From assembly GCA_025963635.1 (NCBI GenBank), contig JAOQAK010000052.1, forward strand, positions 62,001 to 126,000: a DNA stretch of 64,000 nt, in the 5' to 3' direction. Below, in pieces: positions 16,922 through 25,739 of this stretch (position 1 is the stretch's first letter; every line of letters begins with the position of its first letter). The position numbers and the translations under genes were made by a program. This stretch comes from Ferruginibacter sp. (GTDB taxonomy: Bacteria; Bacteroidota; Bacteroidia; Chitinophagales; Chitinophagaceae). The notes beneath the pieces are model-generated. The model was not told where the DNA came from and ran no database searches. It worked only from the letters and a program-made list of their open reading frames with translations.

Positions 16922-17353
16922 TTAGGCCTCATCAATACTGCGTTCATTAACCAGTTCGCCATAGTCTACTAACAATTCTTCACCTGCTTTGATATCACGT
17001 AACGCTTCAAAAAATTCTCCTTCATTGATGGATATGATATTTGGAGAATCGGAATGGTTAAGGAAATTAACGAGGTCCATTTTTTTAAAACCATCTTCAG
17101 GAATAAAGAAATTTTCTTCATCATAAAGGCAATAGGTTTCCACGAGTGTTTTTGAGTGAGGCGGCAATCCGTCTACCTCAACCTTAGGAACTTTGATCCA
17201 TTCCTCCTTGCCGGCCATGGAACGGGAAAACATATCGCGGCAACCTTTAGGGATATCACGCAATGCAAAAACTCCTATTCCTTCGATGGCAGAAGGTTTT
17301 ATCATTACAAATGTGTTGGTAGCAAGTTCAGATAATAATGCGGTCTTATTCAT
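16922..17353 (-). CDS. SET-domain protein
   Basis: 143 residues from ATG at 17353. The SET fold is shown by IEGIGVFALRDIPKG at the start (the GxGVFA motif that binds S-adenosylmethionine), NFLNHSDSPN (the NHS-type knot) and AGEELLVDYGE at the end with the catalytic Tyr. Such proteins methylate lysine side chains or bind methyl marks; bacterial targets are mostly unknown. The open frame continues upstream by about 75 codons, but that part is repeat sequence (17354-17585), so I reject it. The start codon has no visible ribosome-binding site, normal for this phylum. Confidence 0.88.
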   Translation of the reverse strand: MNKTALLSELATNTFVMIKPSAIEGIGVFALRDIPKGCRDMFSRSMAGKEEWIKVPKVEVDGLPPHSKTLVETYCLYDEENFFIPEDGFKKMDLVNFLNHSDSPNIISINEGEFFEALRDIKAGEELLVDYGELVNERSIDEA

Positions 17354-17594
17354 CGGCTGGTGGGTAGGCGGTGGTTGAAGAGTGATGGTTGATGGTTGAA
17401 GGTTCAAGATTGATGGGTGATGGGAGATGGTTGAAGGTTGAAAACACCTGCAAGTTGAGTTTGTTCCGGTAAAATAAACAACATATTCTTGCGCCTTTGC
17501 TCCTTTGCGCCTTGGCGTGAAACAAGGCATAAAATGAGAATGGTGAATAATCAAAGAGAAATTTTTCCATTTCACCATTGACCATTCACCATTG
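17354..17594 (-). repeat. Cluster of simple intergenic repeats
   Basis: Between the SET gene and the desaturase lie imperfect units of GGTTGAAGGTTCAAGATTG (17370-17440) and the 24-base ACCATTGACC-type repeat (17571-17594) that is identical to the end of the GNAT gene at 8613. The remainder is a purine/pyrimidine-biased stretch. It is open in one minus-strand frame but shows no protein signal. Confidence 0.65.
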
Positions 17595-17613
17595 CCTTAT
17601 CGCATCAAAAATC

Positions 17614-18615
17614 CTAATGCATACTCACCATTTCCATATCTGGTTTTGATTCATCGGTTAATTTTACTTTACCGCGATCTTTTCTTACGATTCTTGAAAA
17701 CAAGGAAATTTCTTTATCAAACAAAAATCTAAAAAATAATTTTGTCCAGGAGGTGTGAAAAAACAGGCTGTTATAAAATGAAGGAGCTCCTTCTCTTATT
17801 TGGGGCAACCGGTTCCATGGTACAGAAGGGAAATCGTGATGCTCATTATGGAATCCCACATTAAAAGCCACCGTATTCAAAGGGCCATAATAGCTATACG
17901 TTTCCTGCTCGCCGTGGGTTAAATAATGTTCCTGTATCCATCTTGCACCCAATGGATGTAGCCCAACGGAAAAGAAGAAACTCAACAATAAGAAACCGAT
18001 AGCCTTCGGTCCAAGCAACAAAGAAATGGCCACGATAAATGCAATCTGTACTGCCCAGTTCAGTGCTACCCAACCATCAAATGGCTTTATTTCCTTAAGC
18101 CGGTTGATACGGAATACCTGGAAAAGGGGGTAAAACAAGAGCCATAAAATCTTCCCGATGAAATAGTTATTGATCAGCTTCGCTTCCCATTTATTCGGTA
18201 AATCGGCATCCAGTTCGTGTATGCCCTGGAAGGAGTGATGTTTGATATGATATCTTTCAAAGGAAACCGAGCTCGGGAAAAGTTGCGGTATATTGGCAAA
18301 AATACCAGCAAGCCTGTTTGCCTCCGGCTTTTTAAAGAGCAACCTGTGCGCACATTCATGTATCATTACAAACAATGCATGATCTGCGAATGCACCTAGT
18401 AAATATGCTGCTGCAAGAACGATCCACCAGGATTGTTCAGCAAGCAGCCATGCCATAACTACCTGGAATGCAACTAACCCTACAATGGCAAAGATGGTCA
18501 AAGGGTTTTTCCCGATAAGCTTCCTGATATGAGGATGCTTTTTCAAGATTTGTTTGGTTCTGTTTCGATGTGGCTCAGATAATTCGGAGAACACAAAAGC
18601 GGTTTTTTTAGTCAT
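17614..18615 (-). CDS. Sphingolipid delta-4 desaturase-like membrane protein
   Basis: 333 residues. The three His boxes are HECAH (86-90), HIKHH (123-127) and HNEHH (256-260), with several membrane segments between them. The N-terminus (SEPHRNRTKQILKKHP) and the signature GLHPLGARWIQEHY and ETYSYYGPLNTVAFNVGFHNE match what I know of the eukaryotic DEGS/Des1 dihydroceramide desaturase, including its Lipid_DES domain. I infer that it introduces a trans double bond into a dihydroceramide, an unusual step for a bacterium. A more general fatty-acid desaturase is the alternative. It stands alone, with no other sphingolipid gene visible. Confidence 0.85.
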   Translation of the reverse strand: MTKKTAFVFSELSEPHRNRTKQILKKHPHIRKLIGKNPLTIFAIVGLVAFQVVMAWLLAEQSWWIVLAAAYLLGAFADHALFVMIHECAHRLLFKKPEANRLAGIFANIPQLFPSSVSFERYHIKHHSFQGIHELDADLPNKWEAKLINNYFIGKILWLLFYPLFQVFRINRLKEIKPFDGWVALNWAVQIAFIVAISLLLGPKAIGFLLLSFFFSVGLHPLGARWIQEHYLTHGEQETYSYYGPLNTVAFNVGFHNEHHDFPSVPWNRLPQIREGAPSFYNSLFFHTSWTKLFFRFLFDKEISLFSRIVRKDRGKVKLTDESKPDMEMVSMH

Positions 18616-18913
18616 GACCTGAAATATATTGCTTTTTTTATTATAAACTTTCCGGGTTAAACATTTTAATTGAATTCACGGGAGCTTATTTATACAAGTA
18701 AAGTTTGTTAGAGAATGAATTAGTGGATTTTCGCAACAATATGCGAATACCGTAAAGGACTGGACTGTTATGGGGAATGATTGATTCAAATATACAAATT
18801 AAATAAAAAATTAAAAAATGAGTTCTTGGTGATTCGTTGTATGCGGGTTGCGGATGCAAGCATTAGCCTGGGGATTTTCCGCCTCACCTGCAAACTCTAC
18901 GCGTAAATTATAA
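18616..18913. other. Intergenic stretch without a recognised gene
   Basis: Upstream region of the minus-strand desaturase gene, AT-rich at first and then mixed. I see no open frame with protein character, no RNA gene and no convincing promoter consensus. Confidence 0.5.
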
Positions 18914-18940
18914 AAAGACCACCAGTTGTTACTGGTGGCC
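18914..18940 (-). terminator. Intrinsic terminator on the minus strand
   Basis: CCACCAGT (18919-18926) and ACTGGTGG (18931-18938) form a perfect eight-base stem with a four-base loop; read on the minus strand it is followed by TCTTTTT. It ends a unit containing the short frame at 18982-19029, or transcripts from the small gene at 19231-19419. Confidence 0.65.
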
Positions 18941-18981
18941 TCCGGCGGCATAGGCCGGCAGATTATTTTGTGGACATTCAG

Positions 18982-19029
18982 TTAACTAATCGTTACCAGA
19001 GCTGTCCATGACTGATCTGTAGATTGCAT
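18982..19029 (-). CDS. Possible 15-residue peptide behind a perfect Shine-Dalgarno
   Basis: A perfect AAGGAGGT (19034-19041, minus strand) lies four bases before an ATG that opens MQSTDQSWTALVTIS and a stop. A terminator hairpin follows about 45 bases later. Strong Shine-Dalgarno sequences are rare in this phylum, which makes the arrangement stand out. It may be a small peptide gene, part of an sRNA, or chance. No homology is known to me. Confidence 0.3.
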   Translation of the reverse strand: MQSTDQSWTALVTIS

Positions 19030-19230
19030 GAATACCTCCTTTTTATTTGATGAATTATAAAAATAGTAAAATTTATAATCCGAACGATATTTCTTTAGTT
19101 AAATTTTTGCCCGTCTAAAGCAAGCAAAAATTGTTCCTGTACAGAATATGTAACCCATTCAAAAAATGTTGAAGATTAATGCGGGCCGTAGCCGAAACAT
19201 TAAACGGAGAAGAGTTACTGCTGCTATTAT

Positions 19231-19419
19231 TTATATTTCTAATCTTTCCAAAGCAAGCAAGGTTTCCATCAGCCTGCTCCAGGCTACCTGCCATTCATCT
19301 TTGGCAGCATGAACTTTTTCATGGTTTTCGCTGCCAGAATTTCCCTTCTCTTTCATATATTCTTCCAACTTTGCAAGGGCTTCCTTGTTGAGTTCGTCTA
19401 ATTTATTTTTATGATCCAT
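19231..19419 (-). CDS. Small charged helical protein, unknown function
   Basis: 62 residues: MDHKNKLDELNKEALAKLEE, then a Gly/Ser turn, then HAAKDEWQVAWSRLMETLLAL. Strongly helical with alternating charged and hydrophobic residues, no membrane segment. The composition and start look genuine, and an AAACTTTG element lies 18 bases upstream. I do not recognise a family. It is divergent from the OB-fold-like secreted protein at 19542. Confidence 0.6.
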   Translation of the reverse strand: MDHKNKLDELNKEALAKLEEYMKEKGNSGSENHEKVHAAKDEWQVAWSRLMETLLALERLEI

Positions 19420-19517
19420 AGCGTAATATTTATTGGCAAAGTTTACGAAAAAAATACCTATTCCACTATAAATCAGATCGTTTGTTCGAACTGCCCATCA
19501 AATAAAGTTATTGTAAC

Positions 19518-19525
19518 TACTTTTG
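19518..19525 (+). promoter_or_regulatory. Bacteroidota -7 promoter element
   Basis: TACTTTTG fits TAnnTTTG exactly, 16 bases before the start at 19542. A TTTG lies at 19481-19484, further than the usual -33 spacing, so only the -7 element is supported. Confidence 0.5.
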
Positions 19526-19541
19526 CCAAAATGATGAATAC

Positions 19542-19907
19542 ATGAAAAAATCGACTTTTTTGTTATTGATGATCAGCGCATCGTTCATTGGCTTTGCTCA
19601 ACAGGAAATAAATGTCGCGGATGTTGCTAAACATGACGGAGATTCAGTTACCGTTTGTACCAGGATTTTCGGAGCAAGATATTTTGAGAATGGGAAAGGA
19701 GCGCCTACATTACTCAATGCCGGGGCTAAATACCCCGATGCCCCCTTGACCATTGTAATTTATGGTGAAAACAGGACAGCATTTGCAAATAAGCCCGAGG
19801 AATTTTACATCGATAAAAATGTTTGTATCACCGGGCGTATTTCCATGTTCAAAGGGAAGCCGCAGATCGTGGTGGCTAAAGAAAGCGATATTGTTATCAA
19901 ACCCTGA
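19542..19907 (+). CDS. Secreted OB-fold-like protein
   Basis: 121 residues with signal peptide (KKSTFLLLMISASFIGFAQQ). The mature part reads as a five-stranded barrel: GDSVTVCTRIFGARYFENGK, PTLLNAGAKYPDAPLTIVIY, and VCITGRISMFKGKPQIVV, the last being the strand-turn-strand typical of OB-fold nucleic-acid-binding-like domains in this phylum. Two cysteines are present. Function is unknown; OB folds in exported proteins often bind oligosaccharides or proteins. It is read alone from the promoter element at 19518. Confidence 0.75.
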   Translation: MKKSTFLLLMISASFIGFAQQEINVADVAKHDGDSVTVCTRIFGARYFENGKGAPTLLNAGAKYPDAPLTIVIYGENRTAFANKPEEFYIDKNVCITGRISMFKGKPQIVVAKESDIVIKP

Positions 19908-19918
19908 CAGGATATTTT

Positions 19919-20032
19919 TTAGCCACAAATGAAACGAATTGGCACAAATGTGTTAAGCAAGATTATGTTGATAGGGTAAATCGCTGCTACGCATTTTTCA
20001 TTTACTAGTGATCATTCGTGCATTCGTGGCCA
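19919..20032. repeat. Dispersed GCCACAAATG/CATTCGTGGC repeat
   Basis: The convergent gap before the PSD1 gene begins TTAGCCACAAATGAAACG and ends CATTCGTGCATTCGTGGC, so its ends are imperfect inverted copies. I know similar GCCACGAATTGCACGAAT stretches as common non-coding repeats in Bacteroidota. No other copy is in this window. Confidence 0.55.
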
Positions 20033-20041
20033 AACCTTTCC

Positions 20042-22807
20042 TTAGTTCTTCGTTAAAACTTCATCTAAATTCAGTAGAACATTCGCCACGACAATTAAGG
20101 CTGCTGTTTCTGCATTTCTTGACGTGGGCATTGGACCCAACATTCCGTCCATTTTTTGAGGATCATTTTTAAATTGGTTGTAAGCCTTCTTATATAAGGT
20201 TATCAAAGAGGTTAACTTCTTTTCGTCTAAAGCATGGTTTGTCGCCAGTGTATAGCCGTAGCTGATCTGTTTGGCTGTTTCTTTTATTCCGCTGGCTTGC
20301 ATCCTAATCGCAAAATGCCTTGCCAGGTCGATATATGCCGAATCATTCAATGTAGTAAGTGCCTGCAATGGCGTGTTGGTGCGGATTCGCCTAACCGTGC
20401 AAACTTCCCTCGAAACACCATCAAAGGTGATCATAGAAGGGTAAGCCGCCGAGCGCTTCCAATAGGTATACAGGGCACGCCTGTATTTGTCATCACCTTC
20501 GCTCATCGTCCACGATGCCCCGCTCCAGGGAGAGAGCCAGATTCCATCCGGCTGGTAAGGGAACACACCGGGCCCATACATTTTATTACTTAAAACACCA
20601 CTGATGCTGAGTGCCTGGTCGCGGATTTGCTCTGCCGATAAACGGACCCTTGCGCCTCTTGCATACAATTTATTGTAGGGATCCTTTTGCAGTAATCCGG
20701 GTGTAACCTTCGAAACCTGTTGGTAGGTATTGCTCATCACAATTTTTCGCAACAACTTTTTTGTGCTCCAGCTATCTGCATTCATGAACTGGAAACTTAA
20801 ATAATCCAGTAATTCGATATGCGTAGGCGTGCTTCCCTGTGTGCCCATATCCTCCAGTGTTTCCACTAGCCCGGAACCAAATAGCTGTTCCCATACCCGG
20901 TTTACCATAGTTCTGGCAGTAAGCGGATTTTGTTTGGAAGTTAGCCACTTGGCCAATCCGAGCCGGTTTCGGGGCATATTGCCCGGGAAAGGATTCAATG
21001 AGTGCGGAACATCCGGACTTACCTTTTCTCCCTTAACAAGCCAGTTGCCACGATCAAATACATACGAAGCCCGGTGCATATTCACGGGGTTATCCATCAT
21101 TACCGGGGTGGTAACCACTTCCGAATCCGATGTGAGCACTGACCAATATTTACTTTTTGCGGCAGCATACCCGGGTTTATTTTTCCCCGGGAGGTCTTCA
21201 GTAAAATAAAACCAATCGAACCATGCTCCATATGCGTCCGGTTTTTTTAGTTGTTCATTGGAATAGGTGAAGTAAAGATCATGTACCCCGCTGGCGGGTG
21301 AAAGATTGGCCTGGCTGATGGCCCATCCTTCAACAGCCAATGGCAAATTAATGGTCGCGATGACAGCACCTTCCGGTGAATCCAGGTGAATTTTCCAAAC
21401 TCCACCCTTAGCAAAAGACTGGTAGCGGAAAATAAGTTCGTTTCTATTTTGAAGATCTACATTTTTTAACCTGCATATTGCATGATTACGGAAGGAGAGC
21501 CATTTGGTATCAAATAGTTCGCTATTGGTAAACTGATCACAAACCAGCGAATTAAAAGCAGGCTGCCAGGTCTTTAGAAAAGTATACACTTCAGCTGCCT
21601 TGTCAGCGGAAACGTTTTGTTTTAACCAGTTTCTTACATTCATCACTTCCTTTTGCATGCTATCATTGTAACTGCGGAGTAGAGGATAATCTGCCTCGGT
21701 ATCTTCATCACGAGAATTATTAAAAAAGGCCAGGAACTTATAATACTCCTCGTGCTTAAACGGGTCATAAGGATGGCTATGGCATTGCACGCAGCCGAAG
21801 GTGGTGCCCATCAAGGCTTGCCATGTCGTGTTTACGCGGTCCATTACTGCGGAAGTTCGGAATTCTTCATTATCGGTACCGCCCTCATCATTTGTCATTG
21901 TATTTCTGTGAAAAGCAGTGGCAATATAATCTTCATCCGTTGCATCAGGCAAAAGATCGCCTGCAATTTGTTCGGTTAAAAAGCGATCGTAGGGCATATC
22001 TGCATTGAACGCTTTTATCAGCCAGTCACGGTATTTCCAGATATTCCTGCTATCGTCACGTTCATATCCTTTTGTATCGGCATAACGGGCGAGATCCATC
22101 CACATGGCCGTCCATTTTTCGCCGTACTGTGGAGATGCCAGCAGGGAACCTACCAGGTCAGCATAGGCATGATTGCTATTATCTTTCAGAAATTTTTGGG
22201 CAAGATGTTCAGGCGCAGGCAAACCGGTTATATCCAAACTTACGCGGCGAAGCAATGTGGGTTTATCGGCAACGGGTGAAGGATGCAGGTTTTCTTCATT
22301 TAATTTTTGTTCGATAAAGTGATCTACTTCATTTTTTGCCCAGCTGCTATTTGAATTGATCAGACCGAAAAATTTCTTTCGTTGCGGAACCGGCACATCC
22401 CTTACCGGGATATAAGCCCAATGCTCGCCCCATTTTGCTCCTTGTTTTATCCAGTCGGTAAACACACTGATTTCTTCTTTGGTCAATGGCTCATGTTTAT
22501 AGGGCATTCGCTCTTCAGGATCTTTGTAATTGATGCGGCGAACCAGCTCGCTGTTTTCCGGATCGTCCGGAATGATGGCAAACTTGCCTGATGCAGTTTT
22601 TGCCAACGCATCTTCCCTGAATAATAGGCTAAAGCCACCTTTGGCCCTTACCCCGCCATGGCAGGTAATGCATTTACTATTGATGATGGGTTTTACCTGG
22701 GTGCTAAAATCCACCCTTTCTTTATGAGTCACATACAAGAAAAGGAAGGCCAGTAAAATGATACAAAAAGTTACCAGGAGAATCCTGGGTGTTAGCAACC
22801 ATCGCAT
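20042..22807 (-). CDS. PSD1/planctomycete cytochrome c-type protein (DUF1549/DUF1553)
   Basis: 921 residues. One N-terminal membrane helix (about 8-26), then a c-type heme site CITCHGG (Cys46, Cys49, His50) in the PSCyt1 domain, then DUF1549 (RRVSLDITGLPAP, TAMWMDLARYADTKGYERDD) and DUF1553 (RNRLGLAKWLTSKQNPLTARTMVNRVW). Such proteins are abundant in Planctomycetes and Verrucomicrobia and are usually paired with a DUF1501 sulfatase-like partner. No partner gene is next to this one. A role in carbohydrate or sulfate-ester catabolism is often suggested but unproven. Confidence 0.93.
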   Translation of the reverse strand: MRWLLTPRILLVTFCIILLAFLFLYVTHKERVDFSTQVKPIINSKCITCHGGVRAKGGFSLLFREDALAKTASGKFAIIPDDPENSELVRRINYKDPEERMPYKHEPLTKEEISVFTDWIKQGAKWGEHWAYIPVRDVPVPQRKKFFGLINSNSSWAKNEVDHFIEQKLNEENLHPSPVADKPTLLRRVSLDITGLPAPEHLAQKFLKDNSNHAYADLVGSLLASPQYGEKWTAMWMDLARYADTKGYERDDSRNIWKYRDWLIKAFNADMPYDRFLTEQIAGDLLPDATDEDYIATAFHRNTMTNDEGGTDNEEFRTSAVMDRVNTTWQALMGTTFGCVQCHSHPYDPFKHEEYYKFLAFFNNSRDEDTEADYPLLRSYNDSMQKEVMNVRNWLKQNVSADKAAEVYTFLKTWQPAFNSLVCDQFTNSELFDTKWLSFRNHAICRLKNVDLQNRNELIFRYQSFAKGGVWKIHLDSPEGAVIATINLPLAVEGWAISQANLSPASGVHDLYFTYSNEQLKKPDAYGAWFDWFYFTEDLPGKNKPGYAAAKSKYWSVLTSDSEVVTTPVMMDNPVNMHRASYVFDRGNWLVKGEKVSPDVPHSLNPFPGNMPRNRLGLAKWLTSKQNPLTARTMVNRVWEQLFGSGLVETLEDMGTQGSTPTHIELLDYLSFQFMNADSWSTKKLLRKIVMSNTYQQVSKVTPGLLQKDPYNKLYARGARVRLSAEQIRDQALSISGVLSNKMYGPGVFPYQPDGIWLSPWSGASWTMSEGDDKYRRALYTYWKRSAAYPSMITFDGVSREVCTVRRIRTNTPLQALTTLNDSAYIDLARHFAIRMQASGIKETAKQISYGYTLATNHALDEKKLTSLITLYKKAYNQFKNDPQKMDGMLGPMPTSRNAETAALIVVANVLLNLDEVLTKN

Positions 22808-23236
22808 AATACTATTTATTTAAAAGAATTTTTCACCAGCCAGTATGTAAAAGCATTATCGTTTTGAATTTTGCCGGCTGAACATTGAATTTTTAAATTT
22901 ACGATTTTCCTGCTTATCCTGCTGCATGATCAGAAATGAGATAGTGCCATTGCACCGCTGCGGCAATTTAGGGATGCGTCGTTGGCCGCATGAAGAGACT
23001 AGTAATCCAATGATAATGATATTGACCTGGCCGGATCAACATAGGGCTAACAGTTGAATTACTATGCCTGCATAGCAAAAAATTTGTTCTAAAAGCTTAT
23101 CGTGATCGCGTATTGCTGTCTAGGCAAGCGACTTTCCGGCATATTATACAGGAAGAAGCTAAAAAGTATTGGAAAAAAATTGTATTATGCATTTAGCCGA
23201 GTCTATTCCTTTACAATACGATTGTAAAAAAACTAT
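22808..23236. other. Divergent intergenic region
   Basis: Lies between the PSD1 gene and the AldO-like gene, which diverge. It should hold both promoters, but I see no clear TTTG/TAnnTTTG pair, no hairpin and no small gene. Confidence 0.5.
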
Positions 23237-24589
23237 ATGGATAAGAAAACATTCTTGAAAACATCTACTCTCCTCGCCGGTGGCGCTGTTCTTTCCAGGT
23301 TTATTGGATGCAAGCCTGCAGACAGCAGCACCCATTTAAAAAACTGGGCCGGTAATCTCACCTACAGCACAGGCAATGTCCACTATCCTACAACCATAGC
23401 GCAGGTGCAGGAAGTTGTAAAAAAATGCAATAAACTTACTGCCCTGGGCTCCCGTCATTCTTTCAACACAATCGCCGATAACACAAAAAACCAGGTATCT
23501 TTAAAAGAACTCAACAAAGTAGTTTTATTAGACAAAACCAACAATACAGTTACTGTTGAAGGAGGCACACGCTACGGTGAACTGGCACCCTGGCTCCACA
23601 AAAGTGGGTATGCATTGCATAACCTTGCTTCCCTTCCACACATCACTATCGCAGGAGCATGTGCTACCGCAACTCATGGATCGGGGGTAAAAAATGGCAA
23701 TTTATCTACTGGCGTATCTGCTATTGAATTTGTAAACGCGGCCGGCGACCTGGTTAATTTATCAAAGAAAGATGGCGATAAGTTCACGGGAGCCGTTGTA
23801 GGCCTGGGCGCACTGGGCATTGTAACCAAGGTTACGCTTGACCTTCAACCCACTTTTGATATGCAGCAAGTTGTTTATCGCAATCTGCCGATGAGTGCAC
23901 TGCAGAAGAATTTCACTGAAATTGTATCTGCGGGTTATAGCGTAAGTCTTTTCACTGACTGGAAAAATAAAAACATTAATGAAGTATGGATTAAAAGCAG
24001 GGTAGAAAACGGAACTTCCACACGGCTTCCAACAGAACTATTTGGTGCAAAGGCAGCTACTCAAAACATGCACCCGGTGGAAGGCCAATCTGCGGAAAAC
24101 TGCACCGAACAAATGGGCGTTCCGGGGCCCTGGTATGAAAGAATGCCGCACTTTAAAATGGGTTTTAAACCAAGTGCAGGCGTAGAATTACAGGGGGAGT
24201 ACTTTGTGCCCATTGAACATGCTTATGATGCCATTATGGCTATCGAGAAATTGCACGAAAAAATATCTCCCCATTTATTTATTTCCGAGATACGCACCAT
24301 CAATGCAGATGATCTTTGGATGAGCCCCTGTTATAAACAACCCTCCGTGGCAATTCACACTACCTGGAAACAGGAAACAGATACGGTAATGAATTTAATT
24401 CCGCTGATCGAAGAGCAACTGGCCCCTTTTAATGCAAAACCGCACTGGGCAAAACTTTTTACGATGTCGCCTTCCCTTTTGCAGTCCCGCTATGAGCGGC
24501 TTGCCGATTTTAAGCAACTGGTTAAACAGTATGATCCTGAAAGTAAATTTCGCAACGATTTTCTAAGCACAAACCTCTTTGGAAGTTAA
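23237..24589 (+). CDS. FAD-dependent alditol/xylitol oxidase-like protein
   Basis: 450 residues with an N-terminal lipoprotein-like or export signal (LLAGGAVLSRFIGCKP). The FAD-binding segment starts with NWAGNLTYSTGNVHYPTT and has LGSRHSFNTIADN, the pyrophosphate loop HGSGVKNGNLSTGVSAIEF and EGGTRYGEL. The C-terminal ALO domain contains SEIRTINADDLWMSPCY and ends in DPESKFRNDFL. This is the AldO/xylitol oxidase branch of VAO-type flavoproteins, which oxidise a terminal hydroxyl of sugar alcohols to aldehyde and produce peroxide. The exact substrate is not clear from the sequence. Confidence 0.9.
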   Translation: MDKKTFLKTSTLLAGGAVLSRFIGCKPADSSTHLKNWAGNLTYSTGNVHYPTTIAQVQEVVKKCNKLTALGSRHSFNTIADNTKNQVSLKELNKVVLLDKTNNTVTVEGGTRYGELAPWLHKSGYALHNLASLPHITIAGACATATHGSGVKNGNLSTGVSAIEFVNAAGDLVNLSKKDGDKFTGAVVGLGALGIVTKVTLDLQPTFDMQQVVYRNLPMSALQKNFTEIVSAGYSVSLFTDWKNKNINEVWIKSRVENGTSTRLPTELFGAKAATQNMHPVEGQSAENCTEQMGVPGPWYERMPHFKMGFKPSAGVELQGEYFVPIEHAYDAIMAIEKLHEKISPHLFISEIRTINADDLWMSPCYKQPSVAIHTTWKQETDTVMNLIPLIEEQLAPFNAKPHWAKLFTMSPSLLQSRYERLADFKQLVKQYDPESKFRNDFLSTNLFGS

Positions 24590-24947
24590 AACGTGACAAG
24601 GCACAAGCAGCTGCCGGGTTAAACAGGGTGTGTTTTCTAAAATTCCTAACCGGGTTAGTGTACTGTTTTTCGTTAAGACTTGAGTTTAGCTCCTAAGCTT
24701 ATTCCTGTGCTAACTATGCCAAATTAAAAAATTGTTATTTACCCATTTCGGCATGGAGGAAGATATTTAATAAAACGACATTATATTTTCCCGGCATATG
24801 GCCTGATAATGAATGCCTGTGGGGCTGTGCAAATTGCCGACAACCTGTTGTTACTTTTTTTCTCATTTTTACGACAAAAATTTCTGGATATTCAAATCAC
24901 ATCGTTGGTCTGTTATTTGATACTATTTAAAAGAAAATTAATGTATA
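24590..24947. other. Intergenic stretch, nothing recognised
   Basis: About 360 bases between the AldO-like gene and two small genes. No convincing frame, hairpin or promoter pair was found. Confidence 0.5.
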
Positions 24948-25163
24948 ATGAAACAATCAAAGTTTACAATGGATGATATCCATATTGGAGATGAGGTTTT
25001 ATTCGAGGATACCCATCCTGTGCAGCACAATTTATTCTGGAGAGTTGTGAATAAAATATCTAACAATAAATTAATTGTTGAAATAAGAGAAATGGGGTAT
25101 GCGGAAAAATACACCATTTTTTTAAAGGATGTTATCAATCTTGAAAGAAATCTTGCTTTTTAG
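24948..25163 (+). CDS. Small beta-rich protein, unknown function
   Basis: 71 residues, MDDIHIGDEVLFEDTHPVQH, LFWRVVNKISNNKLIVEIRE, then EKYTIFLKDVINLERN. The pattern suggests a small SH3-like barrel (an opening IGDEVLF strand, a central VVNKI...LIVEI pair). No signal peptide. The next small gene has a comparable layout, so the two may be distant paralogs. I cannot name a family. Confidence 0.6.
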   Translation: MKQSKFTMDDIHIGDEVLFEDTHPVQHNLFWRVVNKISNNKLIVEIREMGYAEKYTIFLKDVINLERNLAF

Positions 25164-25259
25164 GAGAATAATATCCACATTATTTAATTGAATTGTGCAA
25201 AAGATCCGGCCCGCGAGAACCTGCTTAACAATATATTTACATCACCAAAAGCTTACTAT

Positions 25260-25454
25260 ATGAAGTATTATGCCGGGCAGGTGGTTACGTTACTTAATAC
25301 TGAATATAAACCAGCAGGTAGCGCAGTTATTTGTAATTATGAACATCATTCCAATAAATACGAGGTAGATTTTATTTACCCGGATAAACAGCAAGCTGAC
25401 AAAATATCCGTCCCTGAGGAAAGATTAAGATTACCTACCGAATTTAATCCGTGA
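25260..25454 (+). CDS. Small beta-rich protein, unknown function
   Basis: 64 residues starting MKYYAGQVVTLLNTEYKPAG, followed by AVICNYEHHSNKYEVDFIYP and EERLRLPTEF. The frame is open back to a TTG at 25188, but the ATG at 25260 gives a start comparable with the preceding gene (GQVV against GDEVLF) and is preferred. A small SH3-like or KOW-like fold is a guess from strand pattern. The next 285 bases before the lactonase gene show no convincing gene. Confidence 0.55.
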   Translation: MKYYAGQVVTLLNTEYKPAGSAVICNYEHHSNKYEVDFIYPDKQQADKISVPEERLRLPTEFNP

Positions 25455-25739
25455 TTTTTATCTTGCCAGGTGCCTCTTTTATCAGCTATAAATCGTCCCG
25501 TTTTGCGGTGCTACCAATGCATACGCTTTCCTGCCTCTTTCATTTATATTCCTGGCTACTTCTAGGTAGTTTATTGATGTATGTCAATTTTCATGGAGAA
25601 ATATTCTTTCTCCACTTTATAATGGTGTTTCACTATGTATATTGCACTTTCGAAGACAGGCCTGCTATTTCAATTCGTGCCAATATTTCATACTTAGGCA
25701 AACCAATGATACCGTTATCTACCCATTAAATCAATTTGA

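Noticed and set aside
17354..17578. N-terminal extension of the SET protein
   Set aside because: The 75 extra codons are translated intergenic repeats; the SET domain begins directly after ATG 17353.
25451..25729. 92-codon plus-strand frame starting at GTG
   Set aside because: Composition is not protein-like, it overlaps the end of the small gene before it, and no start signal or homology is seen.
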